Below are positions 54,693 to 64,000 of a DNA stretch of 64,000 nucleotides, piece after piece (the first letter of the stretch is position 1; each line of letters opens with the position of its first letter). A program made the translations under genes and the position numbers. A model generated the notes under the pieces. The model was not told the origin of the DNA. It was given only the letters and a program-made list of their open reading frames with translations, and did no database searches. The stretch is taken from contig NW_026647346.1 of assembly GCF_950295315.1 (NCBI RefSeq), positions 78,619 through 142,618 of the forward strand, written 5' to 3'. Source of the stretch: Erinaceus europaeus (taxonomy: Eukaryota; Chordata; Mammalia; Eulipotyphla; Erinaceidae).

Positions 54693-54743
54693 ACACTGGC
54701 TTCTACTGTTACACTGGCTTCTACTGTTACACTGGCTTCTACT
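54693..54743 (+). repeat. 18-bp tandem repeat, three copies
   Basis: ACACTGGCTTCTACTGTT repeated almost exactly. Confidence 0.9.
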
Positions 54744-54829
54744 GGGCTGACTTGTTACTGTTTACCTGTTTGCTTTAGATTTTAAGATTCTTTTAACTTC
54801 TTTATCTCAACATCATTTTTTTTCAGTTT

Positions 54830-54960
54830 TGTTGTTGTTGTTGTTATTGTTTACTTTCGTCATCAGGGTTATTGCTGGGGATTGGTGCCTGCACAAGGAA
54901 TCCATTACACTTTACATATTAATTTTCTTTTGTTGCTTAAGATGGCATCTTTAATCTATT
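54830..54960 (-). repeat. SINE, truncated
   Basis: (TTG)n, CATCAGGGTTATTGCTGGGG and GGTGCCTGCACAAGGAATCC, reversed SINE 3' end. Confidence 0.65.
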
Positions 54961-55024
54961 TCCAAACTTACAAAATTATGCTACTACATTATTATAATTG
55001 AATACAAAATTCTACCATTTTTAG

Positions 55025-55325
55025 ATTTTCTTTTTCCACCAGGGTTATCATTTGGGGCTTGGTGCTTCCACAATGAATCCACTGACCCTAGTGACCATTC
55101 ATTTTTCCTTCCCTTTTTTTGGTTTTTGTTTCCTTCATATTTGACAAGACAGAAAGAAACTGACAGGGGTTGGGGAGAAAGAAGGAGAGAGACAGAGACA
55201 TGCCTGCATCCTGGCTTCACTGCTCATGAAGCTTCTTCCCTGCAGATGGAGGCCAAGTGCTTGAACCTAGGTCCATGCACATGTCAATATGTGCACTCAA
55301 CTGGGAGTGCCACTGCCTGAACACA
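55025..55325 (-). repeat. tRNA-derived SINE
   Basis: CACCAGGGTTATCATTTGGGG, GACAAGACAGAAAGAAACTG, CCCTGCAGATGGAGGCC, GTGCCACTGCCTGAAC. Confidence 0.85.
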
Positions 55326-55334
55326 GATGATTCA

Positions 55335-55690
55335 AGTTTTGAAAGGTTTTTATTAGTGGCTTAATATTGATTTACAAAATTATGAGACAACAGAAGTACA
55401 ATTCCATTCCTTTTCTGCCCCTTCATTGGAAACTGCAGTGGTTCTCCCAAGGTTAAAGATTTGAGTTGACCTATTCCTTCTGTAAATAGTCATCTTCGAG
55501 TCACCTTCCCATAACATTTCTCCTCCCACTGGGAGTATGGACCAGAATTCCTTTTGCGGTGCAGAAGTTGAGAGTTCTGCGTTCCGTAACTGCTTCTCCT
55601 CTAAACATGGGAGTTGGCATGTTGATCCATACAGCCAGCCCATTTGTGTCTTTCATTTGTGGTGCTCAGTTTTTTAAAAAGATATATATA
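55335..55690 (-). repeat. Family Y, reverse copy
   Basis: ACAGAAGTACAATTCCATTCC, CCCACTGGGAGTATGGACC, CATGTTGATCCATACAGCC. Confidence 0.7.
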
Positions 55691-55839
55691 TAACTGGGCT
55701 TTGGAATCTCTGAATGTGCCACAGGGACACTCTCTGATTGTTCTGAGAAGAGTCTTCAAGTCTTAGGAGACTGAAGTCCTTGAGTGTCAATCAGAGGCAC
55801 AAGCCTCCCCGCCCCCAAATTGATGACTGGGTGAGAACA

Positions 55840-57720
55840 GATAAGTCCCCCCCCCCTGCCAGTAACCCCTCCCACCGCCAGTCCAGTGGCAGGTGAGGTG
55901 GCCTCCCCCTGTGCACTCCAGCCAAAGGTGATGGAGAGGAGACAGTGCTTCAATCTCCCTAACTCAGCCCAGGCAGAATCTATCAACACTGAAGATGGTT
56001 CTGCTGGCAATACAAGACTGCCACCACTGATAAATCATGGATTCCGAATCCCAAGACCTTCACCTAGAGCGACAGGCTGGTGGGGTTCCCTAGCCAGGAC
56101 AAGCCCAGAGTTTCCTGGGCCAGTGCAGGCAGGTCCCCTCTGCTTGCCACCTCGCCCGAGCTCGCCACCCCCTCCCCACATCTTGCAACTCTTCTCTCCT
56201 TTAGGCTCCCCAAGTCTAATTTGTCCTGACACCCCTGGCGCAGCGCGGGTGGGTGGATCGAGGCGGTGGACAGCGGCCCCCTACACACACACCCCAGCCA
56301 GCCCACCTGGGCGCACCTGCCGCCCCCTGGCCGTGCACGCAAGGCTGTGCTCATCACATCATTATTTCTCCAGCAAGAGAGCAAAGGGTGCCAGCGGCGA
56401 CAGCAGCTGCCAGGGGAGGCTTGGTTACAAAATCCTGCACAAGGTAGTGCCTGGATTAGCAACCAACCCTAAAAAAGCCTGGCAAGCTCGCGAGCTCATG
56501 GAGAGCTGGGAGTTGGCTACCCCCTGCCGGCGCACGCCTTCCCCCTACCCCAGTCACCACAGCCAAGGCCACCCCGCACCGGGGACCCCACACCTCTCCT
56601 TTCCCGCGGGTCCCAGAGAGCATCACCACAAGGAACTGACCAAGGAGGTTGGGGGGAGGTGCGATGTGCCGCCTACCCCACCACCACCACTAAGGCGACT
56701 GCCCCTCCAGCGCTGGAACCCGAGTCCCAGTCAGCATGTAGCCCTCTCGCTGGTCAGCCCCTCCATGGGTCTCCTGGCTACTGGGCTCACAGGGCCGAGG
56801 AGGGACCTTCGCACCTCCGCGGCGCCCCACTCGGCGCCCGCCGTGCACCCCAGAGCCCGGGACCCAGGGCCCCGCCATAGTGCCGGACGCGCGCGCTGGC
56901 TCTGGGCACTCAGTGCCGCCGGGGCGCGGGGCCACACTGCCAACTCGGGGTCCCACGCACAGGTGCCGGAGGACCTGCTCTGGCTCGGGAGCAGCAACCT
57001 ACGCGCTCCCGCCCCCACGCAGTCTCGTGCAGGGTCCCCCGCCCACACCCGCGCGCTCCGCGGGGACCCTACCCCGCCACCCCCTCCCCCGACGGCGCCC
57101 GCGCCCAGACCCGACCTGGCCCCGCAGTCGCACCTTCCTCAGTGCGGACATCCTCCAGTGCTCCAGGCTCAGCAGGTGCTGGGCCACATCGCAAGCGGGC
57201 CCCTAGGCGGACGTCGTAGTCCCGTTGCCTCTGAGACTCGAGGCTCCGTTGGTCAGTCAGTCAGGGTTCGAGTGGGTCCAGGGCTGCTTCAGCCACTGCC
57301 GCCTAGCACTCTGACCCGGCTCTAGGCCGGTTTTGGTCCTGCCAGCAGTTGGCGCCTGCGCACTAAGCGCCCAGGGAGGCACCTGCGCACTGCGGGGCGG
57401 CTGGTGCGCGCTCCACAGGAGGGGCCAGCCCCCTGCACGCCTAGGGGGACGCTCAGCCCCTGTTGCCTCGCACCACGCGCCCCAGCCCAGGCCCCTGGCC
57501 CGCCCGCCCTCCTTCACCCCACCCCCGAGTCCCTCCAAACAGACAAGTGCTGTGAGGGGACCAGCAGGGAAAGCTGGGACATGGGGACCAGGGAGGGTCC
57601 CTGGGAACATGTCCCTCAGGGGCTGCGGCCTCCACCGCAGTGCGCTGGAGCCCAGCCCCTGGAAAAAATCCATCAAGAAGGGCATTTTGTGGGCCCTCCT
57701 ATGACCTTGTCTTCACCATA
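55840..57720. promoter_or_regulatory. CpG island, probable promoter
   Basis: A sharp rise in GC and CpG, strongest at 56200-57500, in an otherwise AT-rich window. NRF1-like TGCGCACT (two near 57355 and 57385) and GC boxes are present. The 479-codon frame at 55886-57325 is most likely chance in stop-poor GC-rich DNA: its product is Pro/Ser/Arg-rich with no domain. The gene it serves must have most of its exons outside the recognised sequence. Confidence 0.7.
57134..57151 (-). CDS. Possible first coding exon (MSALRK) in the CpG island
   Basis: On the - strand GGAGGATGTCC is followed by five codons and AAG|GTGCGA, a usable donor. The frame is open upstream as well (LLSLEHWR). Weak evidence; next exons to the left were not found. 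Confidence 0.2.
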
Positions 57721-57769
57721 AAGCAGTGACTTTGGGATAGCCCCAGTCTCCGAAGGGAGGCTAAGGTAT

Positions 57770-58010
57770 CCTGCCCTGCCACTCAAAAAACACTGTGTCC
57801 TGAAATGCCTGCAATGTTCCCAGCTGTGACCATGAGCTGTGAGCTCAGACCAATAGGGACTTGGAGGTTACACAGGTTCTGGTGCTAAATATAAATATAA
57901 GTATATTATAAATATAAGTATAAATGTAAATATAAAGTATAAGTACAAATATGTATGGGCCCTCGGTCAGATGGATGGAGATAGTTCATTTTTGCCATAT
58001 AATTTAATTA
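57770..58010 (+). repeat. Diverged family Y relative with ATA-rich array
   Basis: TGTGAGCTCAGACCAATAGGG and GGAGGTTACACAGGTTC resemble family Y (TGTGAACTCAGATCTATAGG, GCAGAGGTCA). An irregular (TATAAA)n-like array follows at 57888-57950. Confidence 0.5.
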
Positions 58011-58416
58011 TATACAGATGAATTAATTTAAAAATCTACTTTAATATTTATTAAATATGCTAAGTATAGAAACTAACAATCATGTATTAATAATCACACT
58101 ATGAATCCCAAGGTATGCGTTTTCACATTTATTGAAAATATTTTATTAAAGATGTCCAGAGGGGAGTCAACACCATAGCAGTCTAGCAAAAACCAAACAA
58201 TGCATACATAACATTCCTGACTTCCATTGATGCTACAAAGCAATAGTAATTAATGTTACATACTGTAATGGAACAAAACCAATTTATAGACCAACAAAAG
58301 GAAATTGAAATTTCATAAACAAACCCATATGAGTGTACATAATAAAGGGAAAAAACCTTTTCAGTGGGGGGGTGGGAGGGAAAAAGACCTCTTCAATAGC
58401 TGATGCTGAGTAGTCA

Positions 58417-58731
58417 ATGAAGAATGAAACTGCACCAGCCCTTAACACCATATGCCAAATAACTCAAGATGGATCAAAGATCTGGTTATTGGAACTGAGA
58501 CTAAAATTTATAGAGAGGAAAACATTGGTGAAACACGTCCACAATTTAACATCAGGCTCTATTTGGAGACTCGTCACACTATGGGTAAGCAAAACTAAAA
58601 CAAGTTTAAATTACTGGGACTACATCAAATTTAACAGCTTCTTCACATTAAAGAAAATTTCATACACACACAAAGGTAATGTTGAAATTGGGAGAAGATA
58701 CCTGGATGTCACAAAACTGACAAGAGACTGA
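58417..58731 (+). pseudogene. Old L1 ORF2 C-terminal fragment
   Basis: One open frame gives KTSLNYWDYIKFNSFFTLKK, the end region of L1 ORF2p, here without the SINE that splits copy 1. Confidence 0.75.
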
Positions 58732-59019
58732 CCACAAATGACAATAAATAAATCATATGATTCAACAATAACAACAATTAAACCCATTATTAAATCACTA
58801 ATAAAAATAGGGAAAAAAACCAAGCAATGTTCCTTCAGCAACAAGTATATAAAGAACATGTTTTCTTTAGTATTTGTGTTAAGCTAGCTAGACTAAACTC
58901 TTTTCTAAATATACTACAGAATGGATGTAAAGCTTCAGAAGGTTACTAAGAAGGTAGCTAGCAGATAGTGTGCTTCTGTGTTTTTATAGATTTTTTATCT
59001 TTTTTTTTAAATTAGTGAT

Positions 59020-59640
59020 TTAATAATGATTAACAAGATTGTGGGATAAGAGAAGCACAATCCCATACAACTCCAGTCACCAGAGTTCCCTATACCCTCC
59101 CCTCCACTGGAAGGTTCCCTAATCTTTATCCCTCTGGGAGAATGGACCAAGGATTTCCTCTTTTTTTTTTCCTCCAGGGTTACAGCTGTGGCTTGGTGCC
59201 TGCACTACAATCCACTGCTCCTGGAGGTCATTATTTTCCATTATTTTGTCCTAGTTGTTACTGCTGTGGTTATTGTAGCCATTGCTATTGTTGTTGTATA
59301 GGACAAAGAGAAATCCAGAGAGGATGGGAAGACAGAGGTGGGGAGAGAAAAACAGACACCTGCAGACCTGCCTCACTACTTGTTAAGTGGCCACCCTACA
59401 GTTGGGAGCTGTGGGCTCGAACTGGGATCCTTACTCCAATCCTGGAGCTTTGCACCACGTGCACTTAAAACACGCTGTGCTACTACCCAACCACTGGAGC
59501 AAAGATTTTATGGGGTGCCGAAGGAGGAGTTCTGAATTCTGTAATTGCTTCTCCACTGGACATGGGCATTGACAGGTGGGTCCATACCCCCATCCTGTTT
59601 CTGTCTTTCCCAAGTGAGGCATCAGGGCTCTGGGGATTTA
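59020..59640 (-). repeat. Family Y, reverse copy interrupted by a SINE
   Basis: Counterpart of 49010-49660: CAATCCCATACAACTCCAGTC and TTCTCCACTGGACATGGGC. Confidence 0.7.
59158..59495 (-). repeat. tRNA-derived SINE
   Basis: Counterpart of 49165-49497, so inserted before the block was duplicated. Confidence 0.9.
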
Positions 59641-59695
59641 AAAGCCATATCTTTTTTAGTCTCCTATGATTTCACATGAAAAATGTTGATTTTTT

Positions 59696-60016
59696 TTACC
59701 TCTGGGGTTATTGCTGGAACTCAGTGCCTGCACTATAATCCACTGCTACTGGAGGCTATTTTCCCTTTTGTTGCTTATCATCGTTGTTATTAACAATGTT
59801 GTTATTGTTGTTGGATAGGACAGAGAGAAACTGAGAGAGGACAGGAAGACAGAGATGGGGAAAGAGAGAGAGACACTTACAGTCCATCTTTACCACTTGT
59901 GAAGTGACCCCCCCCCCCCGCAGGTCAGGAGCTAGGGGTTCCAATCAGGATCCTTAGGCCAGGCTTTGAGCCTTGTATCATGTGCACTTAATCCACTGCA
60001 CTACCACCAGGCCCCC
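59696..60016 (-). repeat. tRNA-derived SINE
   Basis: Counterpart of 49690-50013, with GGATAGGACAGAGAGAAACTG and a C run at 59910. Confidence 0.9.
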
Positions 60017-60124
60017 AATTATATATATATTACTTGTTAATTTTTTAAAAGATGCCTTCAAATTCTTTTTTTGTTTATTTATCCTTTTGTTGCCCTTGTT
60101 TCAAATTATTAATAATAGCTGACT

Positions 60125-61005
60125 CTATCTTTTCAAATAGTCTCTGAGTAGAGAATGTTTCTCTATTTTCCACCTGAGGAAGTTGGATACTGAAATTGGG
60201 GCAGCTTGGACCATTCCTACTCATGACCACAGAATGTGAACTCAGGTCTATAGGGATGCAGAGGTCACATAGGCTCCAAAGCTTAATATGGTCACCAGAT
60301 CAGATCAAATTGATGTGGTTTACAGTCAACAATATTTATACACCTATCCCATACTTGGCAGCTACTCTCTTCGCTGATCCAGCTTTCTGGTCCTTTCTCC
60401 AGCCATGATATCATCTCCACAGTCAATAACTTAGATCCACCTGCATATTAGATGTTAGGCTAGGGAAATAAAAAAGTAGTATAGTCATAGGCTCTTTGGA
60501 ATACACCTAAAATAGAACTATAACTAACTCTAAAATGGATACCCCCCAACTCTTCATATGAACTTTTACAACATTTAGGATAATGATTAGTCAACTTTTG
60601 TTTGTTTGTTTGTTTTATATGTTAACTCTTTTTTTAGACAACAGGTTCCAGATGCTAACATGATGCCAACTGTACTTCCGTGGGCAGAAAACCCCACACC
60701 AATGTGTCTTTGAGCTCTGCTTCCCTGAACCCCGCCCCACTAGGGAAAGAGAGACAGGCTGGTAGGTATGGATCGACCTACAAACACCCATGTTCAGTGG
60801 GGAAGCAATTACAGAAGCCAAACATTCTGCCTTCTGTACCCCATAGTGACCCTGGGTCCATACTCCCAGAGGGAGAAAGTATAGGAAAGCTATCAGGGGA
60901 GGGGGTGGGATATGGCATTCTGGTGGCAGGAATTGTGGGGAATTGTACCCATCATATCCTGTGGTTTTTGTCAGGGTTTCCTTTTTATAAATAAAAATTT
61001 TAAAT
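60125..61005 (+). repeat. Family Y, longest forward copy
   Basis: Runs from GAATGTGAACTCAGGTCTATAG through ATCAAATTGATGTGGTTTAC and CCCCACTAGGGAAAGAGAGAC to TTTATAAATAAAAATTTTAAA. It shows that the 50.2-kb, 12.6-kb and 15.5-kb pieces belong to one element. Confidence 0.75.
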
Positions 61006-61009
61006 ACAG

Positions 61010-61415
61010 TCTCTGAAACGTGGAGGTGGAAATGAACATAAAAGGAAAGGAAATTTTCCATCATTTTCTGAAGCTGTCTCTAGATCTTATTTATCTGAGG
61101 CAACTCCCATTTTAAACACAGTCCTTTGAATGGAGTTTATGGTAATATTCCCAATGGATGTGACCAGTGGTGTTAGAGGGAACTCCTAGAGGTCTTGCCC
61201 CACATCATCTGTGGGGGAATCCTATGATCCTCTGGATAGGACCCTAGGTGATAAGAGTGGCTTGACACTGGCTAAAGAGACCATAATTGTGTGAGCCAGT
61301 CTCCTGCCCTTATCTAGCTTTTGGAGTCCCTTCTTTATCAGACAAGCTTAGACTTTCTCCCAGTTTTTAAAGTGTTGAGTGGCTTTTCAAACCAATATTA
61401 GGTTTGTGAGATATA
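61010..61415 (+). repeat. Duplicated 0.4-kb block X, copy 2
   Basis: Partner of 11760-12175. It begins directly after the A-rich end of family Y, unlike copy 1. Confidence 0.7.
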
Positions 61416-61513
61416 GGTTACAATCCTCTGGAGAACCTCAGGAGGTCTCTATTCTGTGAAAAGGAACATGGCAGGTTTCCCAGTTCCATGAAACAGTCAA
61501 AGATTCACATCCA

Positions 61514-61568
<55 letters not shown>
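61514..61568. repeat. (CA)n microsatellite
   Basis: About 27 CA units. Confidence 0.95.
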
Positions 61569-61569
<1 letters not shown>

Positions 61570-62099
61570 TATTCTTCCTGGGCCCTAAGGGTCTTTTATC
61601 CCCCACCCATGAGTGTGGCATGTGAGGAGGTAACAGAACAGAATGAAGTGGCATATGCAATTCGGACCACAGTAACACACTCTCCCACATGGTCTTCCAA
61701 TCTGGTTAGATAAGGACAAACTCAGTCAGATGGGTTGACATAGTTAGATTGGTGTCAGGATTGAAAAGGATGACAGGTATTTGGGGTACAAGGGCCTGCT
61801 TTTCTTCACTGAGCACAGTATTTTGTATTAAACTTTCATTCTTTTAATGCATACATATAGTTTTCTTTCCCTTTTCGTTTACTTTTCACACTGGCTTTAT
61901 CCAATGGTTAATGCTATTTTCCAACTTCTTACAATGAACAAAGCTGAAGAGAACATCTGTTCAGCTATTTTCCTATAAATTCATGATAATTTTCTTAGGA
62001 TATGTTCCCAGAAATGAAACTGCTGGAAGCAGAAAAAATGGTGGTGGGATTCTTGCTGCCACTGGAATATGGTACCTACACTACTTCCCCATTACAGGC
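61570..62099. other. No gene seen
   Basis: About 530 bases of AT-rich DNA. Confidence 0.4.
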
Positions 62100-62253
62100 A
62101 GACATTTCTTTAGAGAGTAAGAGACATAGAGAAAGAAGAATAGAGAGACACAGAGAAGGAGAGATGTCTGCAACACTGCTTCACAGCCCATGGGTCCTTG
62201 TGCTTGGTAGCGTGTGCTACCAATTCTGCCAGTTGAGCCACCACCAGGCCCTG
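62100..62253 (-). repeat. SINE, truncated
   Basis: GAGAGACACAGAGAAGGAGAG, GTCTGCAACACTGCTTCAC and CCACCACCAGGCCC. Confidence 0.7.
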
Positions 62254-62519
62254 GAATAGTAGTGCTTTTTAAATGTGTGCTATGACCCTTAGTACAATAT
62301 CATTATAGAAACAAGGAAATATAAACAAATAGATAAATTGAAGAGTAAGAAATAATATTCAGACTTCAAAGAGCAATGTAACTTGCCTTACAAAAAATTA
62401 AAATCTGGGCCTAATCATGGTTGATGACATAAACAGCATAGTATAGACTTGGGAATATGTAGTTATCATGATGAAAGATTGAAAAGACAACATCAACAGT
62501 TTGTGAAAAATTCTAAATT
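62254..62519. other. No gene seen
   Basis: AT-rich spacer between SINEs. Confidence 0.4.
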
Positions 62520-62845
62520 GCTGGGGGGCAGATAACATAGCAGGTTAAGCACACATGGTACAAAGCGCAAGAACAGGCATAAGGATCCAGGTTTGAGCCT
62601 CCAGCTCCCCACCTGCACGAGATCACTTCACAAGCAGTGAAGCAGGTCTGCAGGTCCCTATCCTTCTCTCCCTCTCTGTCTTCTCCTCCTCTCTCTCGTG
62701 ATTTCTCTCTGTCCTATACAACAACAATGACAGCAATAACAGTAAACAATAAGGGCAACAAAAGGAAAAAAACAGCCTCCAGGATCAATGGATTTACAGC
62801 ACAGGCACCGCGCACCAGATTAAGCCTGGAGGCAAAAAAAAAATC
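62520..62845 (+). repeat. tRNA-derived SINE
   Basis: GGTTAAGCACACATGGTACAAAG, GGTTTGAGCCTCCAGC, GTGAAGCAGGTCTGCAGG and TCCAGGATCAATGGATTTAC. Confidence 0.9.
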
Positions 62846-63644
62846 TAAGTTGCCTAAAGTATAGATTTCAGTACTACGTTTTTAATAGAACCAGAAAACA
62901 AATGTTGGAAAACTTGTCAAAATATTACAAAAGATTGAAGTTATTTTTAAAGAGTCAAAGGTATCCTATTACAAGCAAATAAAAAATATTCATACCCACT
63001 AACATGCTCATGAGGTTCTCTAGCTCCATCTGTCTCTCTCACACAATTTATAGAAGAAATGTGAAAACATGCCAGTAGGACACTTTTTAGTAGTGGACTA
63101 TGGTGTTAGTTGGTTGTGGATTTATTTATTCATTCAAAAACTATGTGGAAACTAGGAGACTGCCAAACTTGCCCATTCACTGAATCTCAACCCCTAAAGA
63201 TAGTGCCATACACTAGCTGGGCAGCCTGGAGAACAAATCTTCCACAGAATGTTCCCTGTGACAGGCAGAGATCCAGGGCCACACAGATAGATTGACTTTT
63301 GGCAGTTAAGACCTGAGACACAGGCACAGCAGAAGTAGCTATTCAGTGAGATCATAAAGAACAAATGAGAAGAAAACACGGAAAAGGCTAAATAAATTAA
63401 TTCATTAAGTTAAAAATCAGGGAATCTTGTCCTTGTATAGGTGAATCAGAAACTGGTACGGGGTAACAGGACCCAAGAGCAGAGTACTGGACCCACAGGA
63501 AGTGGCAGTGTTCACAAGACAAGGTCAGACAGATCTGGAGAATCTGTAATGTGTCCCATAGTCTCACTCACTCATCCACAGAATAGTATGACCTCTTCGG
63601 TCAGATCTTAGCTAAATAAGACCAGGCACTGGTGTTTTTGTTTT
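62846..63644. other. No gene seen
   Basis: About 800 bases of apparently unique DNA with only short frames. Confidence 0.4.
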
Positions 63645-63926
63645 GTTTTGTTTTTTAAATTTATTTATTTTCCCTTTTGTTGCTCTTGTGGTTTAACGTT
63701 GTTGTGGTTACTGATGTTATTGTTGTTGGATAGGATAGAGAGAAATGGAGAGAGGAGGGGAAGACAGAGAGGTGGAGAGAAAGACAGACACCTGCAGACC
63801 TGCTTCAACACCTGTGAAGTGACTCCCCTGCAAGTGGAGAGCTGGGGGCTCAAACAGGGATCCTTATGCCTGTCCTTGTGCTTTGTGCCACATGCACTTA
63901 AACCACTGCGCCACCACCCAACTCCC
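63645..63926 (-). repeat. tRNA-derived SINE
   Basis: GGATAGGATAGAGAGAAATGG, GAAGTGACTCCCCTGCAAG, CCACTGCGCCACCACCCAAC. Confidence 0.9.
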
Positions 63927-64000
63927 CAGGCACTGTTTTTTAAGAGCTGTCTCTCCAGAAGAAAGGTGGCTGGGGCAGGGTGTCTGGGGGGATGGGGAGA

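Larger units (their letters stand above)
58325..60430 (+). repeat. Duplicated block D, copy 2
   Basis: Second copy of 47990-50520, about 10.3 kb downstream. It lacks the SINE of copy 1 at 48291 and keeps the uninterrupted target near 58606. Confidence 0.85.

Noticed and set aside
55886..57325. A 479-codon open frame
   Set aside because: It lies in GC-rich, stop-poor DNA; other frames there are open too. The product is Pro/Ser/Arg-rich with no domain.

Overview
The window is nuclear DNA of a mammal, most probably a hedgehog (Erinaceidae, Erinaceus or Atelerix). More than 40 copies of a tRNA-derived SINE occur on both strands, with an A box like TAGCGCAGCGGGTTAAGC, a B box GGTTCGAGCC, a body containing CTCCCCACCTGCAGG and GGTGAAGCAGG, and an (AACAA)n tail. 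From memory this is the hedgehog SINE. A young LINE of the Vingi type at 46.4-47.7 kb, a clade reported among mammals only from hedgehogs, supports the same host. Gene density is low; the ordinary long reading frames are nearly all repeats or chance.

The only host gene I can assemble is present as two tandem copies on the + strand. Copy B (31.9-46.1 kb) can be read from an ATG to a stop through seven exons whose splice phases all agree, giving a protein of about 337 residues. Copy A (1-5.05 kb) enters from the left edge and shows its last five exons. Exons 2-4 of copy B encode a PH-like domain resembling ARHGAP20, and an exon kept only in copy A has a second ARHGAP20-like motif; no RhoGAP domain is seen. 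The copies differ by exon loss, a lost splice donor, an L1 in one intron and a strongly diverged last exon.

Region by region: 1-5 kb, copy A; 6.1-11.1 kb, a broken gammaretrovirus-like provirus on the - strand lacking protease, most of RT, most of env and the 5' LTR; 11.4-31.8 kb, SINEs, L1 3' ends, two solo LTRs, a 5S rRNA-derived fragment and insertions flanked by unusually long direct repeats (95 and 181 bp); 31.9-46.1 kb, copy B, with an almost full-length dead L1 at 37.2-43.05 kb; 46.4-47.7 kb, the Vingi-like LINE; 48.0-50.5 and 58.3-60.4 kb, a duplicated block; 53.6-54.1 kb, a possible processed pseudogene; 55.85-57.7 kb, a CpG island that probably marks a promoter; 61-64 kb, repeats and unassigned DNA.

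Coordinates of exons and of insertions with target-site duplications were read base by base. Borders of old SINEs and LINE fragments are approximate (about 10-30 bases). Family names come from recognition, not from a search.
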